Below are positions 58,222 to 64,000 of a stretch of DNA of 64,000 nt, one piece after another. Made by a program: the position numbers and the translations under genes. Source of the stretch: JAPULR01 sp965238215 (GTDB lineage: Bacteria > Chloroflexota > Dehalococcoidia > Lucifugimonadales > GCA-2712585); the NCBI GenBank assembly GCA_965238215.1, contig OZ250180.1, forward strand, positions 930,001-994,000, in the 5' to 3' direction. The notes below the pieces were generated by a model. It worked only from the letters and a program-made list of their open reading frames with translations, searched no databases and was not told the origin of the DNA. The stretch's first letter is position 1. Each line of letters starts with the position of its first letter.

Positions 58222-59784
58222 ATGGCCATTGAACCCAAATCAGACCAGCGGCTCAAGAAACTGGATGACCTCCGATACCAGTCCCGTCTCGGCGGGGGAC
58301 GGAGGCGCATCCAACAGCAGCACGCCAAGGGAAAGCTCACTGCCCGCGAGCGGCTGAACCTGCTCTTCGACCCGGGTTCCTTCCAGGAGCTCGACCCCTT
58401 CGCTACCCATCGCACCACCAGCTTCGGCCTGGAGAAGAACCGCCCTCCCGGAGACGCAGTGGTTGCGGGTCACGGCAAGGTAAATGGCCGCCTCGTCTTT
58501 TCCTACGCCCAGGACTTCACCGTTCTGGGCGGCTCCGTCTCCGAGACCGTGGGTAAGAAGATCTGCAAGGTCATGGATCTCGCCATGAAGGTCGGCGCGC
58601 CCATCATAGGCGTCAACGACTCAGGCGGCGCACGCATTCAGGAGGGCGTTCTCAGCTTGGCCGCCTACGGCGATATATTCCTCCGCAACACCATGGCCTC
58701 CGGCGTCGTCCCCCAAATCTCCGTCATCCTCGGCCCCAGCGCCGGCGGCGCCGTCTACTCCCCCGGCATCACAGACTTCGTCTTCATGGTCCAGGGCGTG
58801 AGCCAGATGTATATCACCGGCCCGGACGTCATCCGAGCCGTCCTGGGCGAAGAGGTCACCCACGAAGAACTTGGCGGCGCGTCCACCCACGCCGCCCGCA
58901 GCGGCGTAGCCCATTTCGTCTACGAGTCCGAAGAGGAATGTATGAAGGAGATCCGAAGTCTCCTCTCCTTCCTTCCCGGCAACAACATGGAAGACCCCCC
59001 CTTCGAAGAACCCTACGACCCTTCAGACCGACTCGATCCCGGCCTCTTGGACGTTGTCCCGACCGAACCCAACAAGGCCTACGACGTTAGGGAGGTTATG
59101 GCTCGCGTGGTGGACGAAGGCGGCCTCATGGAAGTGCACCAGAGCTTCGCACCCAACATCGTTGTGGCCTTCGCCCGCATGGCCGGCAAACCCGTGGGCC
59201 TCGTCGGCAACCAGCCTTCCCACCTCGCCGGCGTCCTCGACATCGACGCCTCCGTTAAGGCCGCCCGCTTCATCCGCTTCTGCGATGCCTTCAACATCCC
59301 CATAGTCACCTTCATCGACGTACCAGGCTTCCTCCCGGGCACCGACCAGGAGTACGGCGGCATCATCCGACACGGCGCAAAGCTCCTCTACGCCTACGCA
59401 GAAGCCACCGTGCCGAAGGTCAGCGTCATGATACGCAAGGCCTACGGCGGCGCCTACATCGTAATGAGTAGCAAGCACCTCCGCGGCGACGTTAACCTCG
59501 CCTGGCCCACCGCTCAAATTGCCGTCATGGGGCCGGACGGTGCCGTCAACATCATCTTTAGAGAAGCCATCGCAAACTCCCCCGACCCGGAAAAGACCAG
59601 GGCCGAGTTCATTCGTGAATACGAAGAAGAACTGGCCAACCCCTACGTGGCCGCAAGCTACGGGTTCTTGGACGACGTGATAGACCCCAGCGAGACCCGC
59701 CCCCGCATCATCGCCGCCCTTGAGATGCTCAAGGACAAGAAGGATACTCTTCCTCCCAAGAAGCACGGGAATATCCCTCTCTAG
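58222..59784 (+). CDS. Acyl-CoA carboxylase, carboxyltransferase (beta) subunit
   Basis: A 520-aa biotin-dependent carboxyltransferase (PccB/AccD5-like). Both crotonase halves are clear: VNDSGGARIQEGV with GPSAGGAVYSPGITDF, and DVPGFLPGTDQEYGGIIRHGAKLLYAYAEATVPKVSVMIRKAYGGAYIVMSSKHLRGD. In Streptomyces propionyl-CoA carboxylase the residue after AFGGAY is Asp422, a substrate-selectivity position; here it is Ile. This hints at a preference other than strict propionyl-CoA. No biotin carboxylase gene is adjacent. Confidence 0.95.
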   Translation: MAIEPKSDQRLKKLDDLRYQSRLGGGRRRIQQQHAKGKLTARERLNLLFDPGSFQELDPFATHRTTSFGLEKNRPPGDAVVAGHGKVNGRLVFSYAQDFTVLGGSVSETVGKKICKVMDLAMKVGAPIIGVNDSGGARIQEGVLSLAAYGDIFLRNTMASGVVPQISVILGPSAGGAVYSPGITDFVFMVQGVSQMYITGPDVIRAVLGEEVTHEELGGASTHAARSGVAHFVYESEEECMKEIRSLLSFLPGNNMEDPPFEEPYDPSDRLDPGLLDVVPTEPNKAYDVREVMARVVDEGGLMEVHQSFAPNIVVAFARMAGKPVGLVGNQPSHLAGVLDIDASVKAARFIRFCDAFNIPIVTFIDVPGFLPGTDQEYGGIIRHGAKLLYAYAEATVPKVSVMIRKAYGGAYIVMSSKHLRGDVNLAWPTAQIAVMGPDGAVNIIFREAIANSPDPEKTRAEFIREYEEELANPYVAASYGFLDDVIDPSETRPRIIAALEMLKDKKDTLPPKKHGNIPL

Positions 59785-59876
59785 CCCCGGACAAGCCGAC
59801 TCCCGCCCCCAGGGCAAATCCACCGGCCCGCGCCGCACGTATCACTAGCAGAAACTGCAAACATAGGCGGAGGATT

Positions 59877-61292
59877 ATGACAACTGCCCGCATACCGAAG
59901 GTTGCCCTGCTTCTAGCTGCTTCCCTACTCACCTTGGCGCTCCTTCTCGTCGCCTCCTGTACGTCCGAGCGCCCCACTTCCACTCCGGCGCCCGAATCTC
60001 CCCAAACTGCCAGTCCCACCGCTGCCTCCGCGGCCACGGCCATGCCCGCAGCCACGGCCATGCCTACGGCCACGTCTATGCCCACCGCGACTGCGACCAC
60101 GTCCATACCCACGTCCACGCCCTCCCCCACCTCCGTCCCCACTCAAGCGCCCGCTTCTACCCCCGACGCCACGCCTACTCAAGCGCCCGTGATCACCGCC
60201 ACCGCCGTTCCCACCCCATCGACGCCCGAGCCCGCTCCAAAGCCACCCCCGCCGACGGGCCCCATCGCCCCCGAACTGGTGGGCACCCAGGAATGGGTCA
60301 ACTCGGATCCCCTAAAGATCGAAGAACTGCGCGGCAAGGTAGTCCTCATAGACTTCTGGACATACACCTGCGTCAACTGCATCCGCACTCTTCCCTACCT
60401 CAAAGTTTGGCATTCCAAATACTCCGACGATGGCCTCGTCATCATTGGCGTCCACACCCCGGAGTTCAAGTTCGAACATGACATAGATAATGTTCGACAG
60501 GCCGTTTCCGACTACAGCGTCACCTGGCCCGTCGTGCAAGACAACAACTTCGACACCTGGGATGCCTTCGACAACCGCTACTGGCCCGCCAAGTATCTCA
60601 TCGACCAGAACGGCGTTATCCGTTACAACCACTACGGCGAAGGAGCCTACGCCGAAACCGAAGCCATGATTCGGGAGCTCATTGAAGAGACGGGCGTCAA
60701 CCTCTCCGTCGTTGCCCCTCTGGCCGCCCCCAACCAAAACCTTGACCCCGCCTTCAAGAACTCCATCGGCGCAGACATCACCGCCGAACTCTACGGCGGC
60801 TACGACCGGAGTTGCAGCCTCTACAGCCTCTACGCCAACAGCTCCATCGCCGCCCAGGATTACTGCAAGTCCAAGGACCAGATCGTCGAATACACCGACA
60901 CTGGCGATCGAAAGGACCACAGCCTCTATCTCCAGGGCTCCTGGCTGGCCGAAAGGGAGAGCCTGCGACACGCCCGCGATACCAACAACTACGAAGACTA
61001 TATGCTTCTGCGCTTTGCCGCCAAGAGTGTCAACGTGGTGCTTACCCCTGAGCGGAACGAGACCTTCAAAGTCCTCGTAAAGCTCGACGACGAATACCTG
61101 AACGAGTTCAATAAAGGCGAAGATGTTGTCATCGAGGACGACGGCAAGAGCTACCTCATCGTAGACAAGCCCCGCCTCTACGCAGTCGTCGAAGCCCCGG
61201 AGTACGGGACCTACGACTTGGAGCTCAGTTCCAACTCCTCGGACTTTTCCCTGTTCGCCTTCACCTTCGGCGTCTACGAAACAGGGATCTAG
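59877..61292 (+). CDS. Redoxin-domain lipoprotein with Thr/Pro-rich linker
   Basis: A 471-aa protein. The lipobox is LVASC (Cys28); residues 30-127 are a linker of TPT, TAMP and TSTP units. A thioredoxin-like (AhpC/TSA) domain follows with active-site CVNC (Cys165, Cys168) in FWTYTCVNCIRTLPYLK. The C-terminal 220 residues resemble the DipZ-type carbohydrate-binding extension (YDRSCSLYSLYANSS... and LDDEYLNEFNKGEDVVIEDD). Likely surface-attached, reducing or isomerising disulfides outside the membrane. Confidence 0.87.
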   Translation: MTTARIPKVALLLAASLLTLALLLVASCTSERPTSTPAPESPQTASPTAASAATAMPAATAMPTATSMPTATATTSIPTSTPSPTSVPTQAPASTPDATPTQAPVITATAVPTPSTPEPAPKPPPPTGPIAPELVGTQEWVNSDPLKIEELRGKVVLIDFWTYTCVNCIRTLPYLKVWHSKYSDDGLVIIGVHTPEFKFEHDIDNVRQAVSDYSVTWPVVQDNNFDTWDAFDNRYWPAKYLIDQNGVIRYNHYGEGAYAETEAMIRELIEETGVNLSVVAPLAAPNQNLDPAFKNSIGADITAELYGGYDRSCSLYSLYANSSIAAQDYCKSKDQIVEYTDTGDRKDHSLYLQGSWLAERESLRHARDTNNYEDYMLLRFAAKSVNVVLTPERNETFKVLVKLDDEYLNEFNKGEDVVIEDDGKSYLIVDKPRLYAVVEAPEYGTYDLELSSNSSDFSLFAFTFGVYETGI

Positions 61293-61402
61293 ACGTAAAA
61301 GTCCTGCTCCCACAAAAATTTTCAAAAATCGATGAACAATTTCTAGTTTTTGGAGAGTTTTGGAGGATTTCCTAGCGAAAATCTTCAATCTTGGGGAAAA
61401 AC
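61293..61402. other. AT-rich leader preceding a 38-bp tandem repeat
   Basis: About 110 bp of unusually AT-rich sequence (for example AAAAATTTTCAAAAATC) between the redoxin gene and the tandem repeats; no clear promoter or terminator is assigned. Confidence 0.4.
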
Positions 61403-61516
61403 TTGACAAAGATGTCTTTCTGGGCATAATTGGACAAAATTTGACAAGGATGTCTCTCTGGGCGTAGTTGGGCAAAATTTGATAAAAGTATCTTTCTGGG
61501 CATAATTGGGCCATGC
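61403..61516 (+). repeat. Three tandem 38-bp units running into the pyrD start codon
   Basis: Units begin at 61403, 61441 and 61479 with an exact 38-bp period: TTGACAAAGATGTCTTTCTG, TTGACAAGGATGTCTCTCTG and TTGATAAAAGTATCTTTCTG are the first 20 bases, followed by GGCATAATTGG or GGCGTAGTTGG. The first two copies start with a consensus TTGACA and contain a TAATTG/TAGTTG stretch where a -10 might lie. The pyrD ATG (61513) is formed within the last bases of unit 3. Confidence 0.8.
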
Positions 61517-62547
61517 TCTCATATAAGAGCACGTTGCGACCGTTGCTCTTCTCCCTTTCCCCGGAGCGAGCCCACGCTTTGGGCGAACAGGCCTTGCGAA
61601 GAAAGCCCCTGTGGAAGCTGCTGGCCCCCTACCATCAGGCCCGTGACTCTGCCCTCAATACCTCACTAGCCAGCATACCCATCACCAACCCTCTAGGCGT
61701 AGCAGCCGGTTGCGACAAGGACTGCACATACCTCGATTCCCTAATGAGCCTTGGCTTCGGCTACGTAGTGGGAGGCACCGTAACCCTGAAGTCCCGGTCC
61801 GGTAATCCCCAGCCCCGTCTGCTGCGTCAACCACGCCTGGAAGCCATCGTTAACTCTATGGGTTTTCCCAGCCGTGGCATGGACGATGTCGAATCAAACA
61901 TACGAAAGAGTTCGGCAAACCCCCTCATACTCAGCATTTCTGGTTTCTCAGTCAAAGAGTTCGTTCAGTGCTATCGCAGAGCCACCAGATTGGCCAGGGG
62001 AGTAGAACTGAACATTAGCTGCCCCAATACCGACGGACTTCAGAAGTTCCTCTGGCCCAAAGCCTTCCAAGATTTGCTGCAGCGAATAAACCACCACCGA
62101 ACAACGCCCCTCTTCGTCAAGATTCCACCCTACTACGACGAGCAACAGCAGGACAACGTCTTGAACCTGGTCCGCATAGCCCAGAAGAATGGAGTTGACG
62201 GAATCACCGCCGCCAACACCCGGCCCGTAGAGGAACCGGCCCTTGAAATGGGCCGCGGAGGTCTTAGCGGCAGGCCCCTCTTGCCGGACACCCTCCGAAT
62301 AGTGGCTGACGTGCGAAGGGAGGTCGGCGAAGACATGACCATCAACGCCTGCGGCGGCATTTCCAGCGCTGAAGACGTAGAGCAAGCCCTGGCCCAGGGC
62401 GCCGACACAGTGCAGATATACACCGCCCTGGTCTACGAAGGCCCTGGGCTGGCCAGGAAGATAAATCGTGACCTCAGCCGCATCCTCCGGTCCCGATCCC
62501 TGGACTCCATACGCGCCCTCTCCTCAATTCGAGTCCCCACTACCTAA
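61513..62547 (+). CDS. pyrD: Dihydroorotate dehydrogenase (class 2-like)
   Basis: A 344-aa FMN enzyme oxidising dihydroorotate to orotate in pyrimidine synthesis. It has the N-terminal LRPLLFSLSPERAHALGEQALRR segment of class 2 (quinone-linked, membrane-associated) enzymes, GVAAGCDKD, MGFPSRG, and GRGGLSGRPLLP...INACGGISSAEDVEQALAQGADTVQIYTALVY. The catalytic-base position in ELNISCPNT is Cys, as in class 1 enzymes, where class 2 enzymes usually have Ser. No good ribosome-binding site precedes the ATG, which lies in the tandem repeat. Confidence 0.92.
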   Translation: MLSYKSTLRPLLFSLSPERAHALGEQALRRKPLWKLLAPYHQARDSALNTSLASIPITNPLGVAAGCDKDCTYLDSLMSLGFGYVVGGTVTLKSRSGNPQPRLLRQPRLEAIVNSMGFPSRGMDDVESNIRKSSANPLILSISGFSVKEFVQCYRRATRLARGVELNISCPNTDGLQKFLWPKAFQDLLQRINHHRTTPLFVKIPPYYDEQQQDNVLNLVRIAQKNGVDGITAANTRPVEEPALEMGRGGLSGRPLLPDTLRIVADVRREVGEDMTINACGGISSAEDVEQALAQGADTVQIYTALVYEGPGLARKINRDLSRILRSRSLDSIRALSSIRVPTT

Positions 62548-62951
62548 AGCACTGGAAAACCTCGGCGTATGGCCTCCCGCCCTCCATAGTCATTCCCAAT
62601 AGAGTTTCTGCTCCGTCGCGCCCTGCCCTCCGTCCGCCACCTCAAACCCTAACGCTCTTCCCCTTACCCGCATTCTCCTGTCGCCGCTCCCTTCTCATTT
62701 CCATCCCCTACCCGTTGTCCTCGCGGAGCCGGGAACCCATCCCCTCCTCCCTTCCCTCCAACCCCGTCATTCCGATCCCCCCATCCTGTCATTCCGAGTC
62801 CCTCGAGGAATCTTGCCGTCCAAATTAATCCTCTTCCGCATCGCCCAAGAAGTTCCCTTCTCCTTCCCTTTGGCCTGAAACGCCCCCCAATTCAACTCCG
62901 CCCTCCAGCCTGGCGTGTTATCATTGCAGAAACCATTCGAAAGGCGTTTCT
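62548..62951. repeat. Intergenic repeats after pyrD
   Basis: No gene seen. A 'tcctcgcggagccgggaaccc' element near 62718 and two 'GTCATTCCGA...' elements near 62767 and 62789, the latter ending CCCTCGAGGAATCTTG, in plus orientation. Confidence 0.6.
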
Positions 62952-63116
62952 TTGTCGTTTCTTAAGGCCGTAATCAGACTCGTCGGGTGCTTCCTCAAGA
63001 ACCTGTTCGCCTCCGTTCCACTGTCGGAAAAGACTCGCCTAATCGTGAGAAACAACTCCACCAAGGTGTTTGGACTTAGTTTGTGCTGCGGCAACCACGG
63101 CGAGCCTGGATGTTGA
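62952..63116 (+). CDS. Small Cys-rich protein ending in CCGNHGEPGC
   Basis: A 54-aa frame starting at TTG 62952 (AAAGG 7 bp upstream). Residues 1-25 are amphipathic or weakly hydrophobic (MSFLKAVIRLVGCFLKNLF), and the C-terminus is LCCGNHGEPGC, with four Cys and one His in the last twelve residues. This is a plausible metal- or cofactor-binding tail. I do not recognise the family. A perfect hairpin CCGCCCG-GTT-CGGGCGG follows at 63133-63149. It precedes the thioredoxin-like gene at 63173 in the same direction. Confidence 0.5.
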   Translation: MSFLKAVIRLVGCFLKNLFASVPLSEKTRLIVRNNSTKVFGLSLCCGNHGEPGC

Positions 63117-63132
63117 AAGCCCGGCGCTTCCC

Positions 63133-63149
63133 CGCCCGGTTCGGGCGGC
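63133..63149 (+). terminator. GC hairpin between the Cys-rich micro-gene and the next gene
   Basis: A perfect 7-bp stem CCGCCCG/CGGGCGG with a 3-nt loop (GTT), 17 bp after the micro-gene stop. There is no T-run after it, so it is more likely a processing or translational element than a full terminator. Confidence 0.35.
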
Positions 63150-63172
63150 CATAAGCACTAGCAGACCGCCTA

Positions 63173-64000
63173 ATGTTGACTCAACTTAAAAGGGCGCATC
63201 TCAGCCGCCCCTGGATAGCCGTGCTGGCTACCTCCCTTTCGCTTGCCGCAGTCATTTCGGCTTGGCTTCTCTTAGACGCCCCCAGCGCCCCCTCGCGGCA
63301 GTTCCCCCAATACAACTCCTTCCTGGGCGCCAGCGAATTCGTCGTGGGCGAGAACCGGTTCCCCTTCGCCCTGGCGTCCATGGAAGGAGAACCCCTGGCA
63401 GACGCTGACATTTCCGTTAGCTTCTTCCACCTCCAGGGTCAGGACTGGCAATACAGGTTCCGTCGGGATGCAAAATATCGGGAAGTCGAGGGCGTGACGC
63501 CCCATCTCCACAACGACGGTTTTGTCCATAAACACCAGGACGTTCGTGGTCAGTACTTGGCGCGAGTCAACTTCCAAAGCCCCGGCGTCTGGCAGGCAAG
63601 ATTCGCCTTGGCGAATGACGACGCTCCCGACCCAACAGTGGGCGACCTGGCCTTCAATGTTTTGCCTGATCCCTCCGCTCCAGGCGTGGGGGAAGCTGCC
63701 CCGACCATCCAAAATCTCACGGTGCGCGACGTATCAATCATCCAAGAGATAGAAAGCCGGGAACCTCCCGACAACATGCATTCTCTATCCGTAGCCCAGG
63801 CCTTGCAGGAGGAAAAACCCTTCGTCCTCGTATGGAGTGCGCCCATGTTCTGCACCAGCGCCATCTGCGGCCCCGTGTTGGATGCGGCGGTGCGCGTTCA
63901 GGAACGGTTCGGCGACAGGGTAAATTTCATCCACATAGAGCCATGGGACCTCGAAACGGCTCGGAACCAGGGCCGGTTGGTTCCCATACCAGCGTTCCTG
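63173..64000 (+). CDS. Membrane-anchored thioredoxin-like protein, 3' end beyond window
   Basis: The frame is open from ATG 63173 to the window end, 276 residues. An N-terminal membrane anchor spans about residues 14-34 (WIAVLATSLSLAAVISAWLL). A beta-rich extracytoplasmic domain follows (FVVGENRFPFALASMEGEPL and AKYREVEGV... FQSPGVWQARFAL). Then comes a thioredoxin-like segment, KPFVLVWSAPMFCTSAICGPVLDAAV, in which the redox site is C-x4-C rather than C-x2-C, and INFIHIEPWDLE. It resembles SCO-like or redoxin envelope proteins. The upstream Cys-rich micro-gene may be its partner. Confidence 0.8.
   Translation, partial: MLTQLKRAHLSRPWIAVLATSLSLAAVISAWLLLDAPSAPSRQFPQYNSFLGASEFVVGENRFPFALASMEGEPLADADISVSFFHLQGQDWQYRFRRDAKYREVEGVTPHLHNDGFVHKHQDVRGQYLARVNFQSPGVWQARFALANDDAPDPTVGDLAFNVLPDPSAPGVGEAAPTIQNLTVRDVSIIQEIESREPPDNMHSLSVAQALQEEKPFVLVWSAPMFCTSAICGPVLDAAVRVQERFGDRVNFIHIEPWDLETARNQGRLVPIPAFL

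Noticed and set aside
59023..59838. 271-residue minus-strand frame opposite the carboxyltransferase
   Set aside because: Shadow of a highly conserved enzyme gene.
60312..61532. 406-residue minus-strand frame opposite the redoxin lipoprotein
   Set aside because: Antisense of a gene with clear lipobox and CVNC site; the start of the minus frame is merely the tandem repeat read backwards.

Overview
This window is a GC-rich piece of a bacterial chromosome. The taxonomic placement is inference: the mix of several amidases, an F420-type LLM oxidoreductase, CoA-transferases, short-chain dehydrogenases, a hydantoinase-type hydrolase, lipoproteins with long Thr/Pro-rich linkers and intergenic space packed with short interspersed repeats looks most like an uncultured Chloroflexota (Dehalococcoidia or SAR202-like). 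Housekeeping genes present are groES-groEL, glyQS, sbcD, folK, folP, pyrD, a carboxyltransferase beta subunit and a tRNA-Met.

Layout. 1-2.4 kb: a truncated lipoprotein and a Phd/PIN toxin-antitoxin pair. 3-13.8 kb: two near-duplicate SDR genes, a methyltransferase, an MFS transporter, a ten-unit tandem array of an interspersed repeat, a PLD/zinc-ribbon protein, a hydantoinase-like enzyme and a lipoprotein. 13.9-17.5 kb: a scarred segment with a tRNA-Ser 3' fragment, a duplicated 5' end of an MmgE/PrpD gene, an intact IS1182-like element and the full MmgE/PrpD gene. 17.9-31.6 kb: small membrane proteins, an LLM oxidoreductase, a YceI lipoprotein, three tandem DUF4190-type paralogues (one frameshifted, one fused to DUF3105), a two-component system with a small exported protein, two amidases and an SDR. 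31.7-40.1 kb: enoyl-CoA hydratase-like protein, CIRCE-controlled groES-groEL, Fic, GIY-YIG, and a CoA-transferase cluster with a B-A fusion. 40.2-47.6 kb: hydrolase, BrkB-like protein, a protein made of exactly twenty 22-residue units, ankyrin lipoproteins and a substrate-binding lipoprotein. 48-53.3 kb: a recombination-scarred accessory region with DUF1801 genes, a chimeric mini-gene, a VapBC pair and a DUF262/HNH gene between a broken and an intact copy of tRNA-Met. 53.4-64 kb: glyQS-sbcD and following genes, folP/folK, carboxyltransferase, redoxin lipoprotein, pyrD, a Cys-rich micro-gene and a truncated thioredoxin-like protein.

Strand asymmetry is strong. Over most of the window the plus strand is C-rich and the asymmetric repeats all read the same way. 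Between about 31.7 and 40.1 kb the plus strand becomes G-rich and the repeats are reverse-complemented, so that block looks inverted relative to its surroundings.

Most notable: the single-gene DUF262 island in a split tRNA-Met, the 22-residue repeat protein, the inverted 8.4-kb block, and several small duplications that carry promoters or gene ends to new places. Nothing here could be tested by database search; family names come from motifs read by eye.
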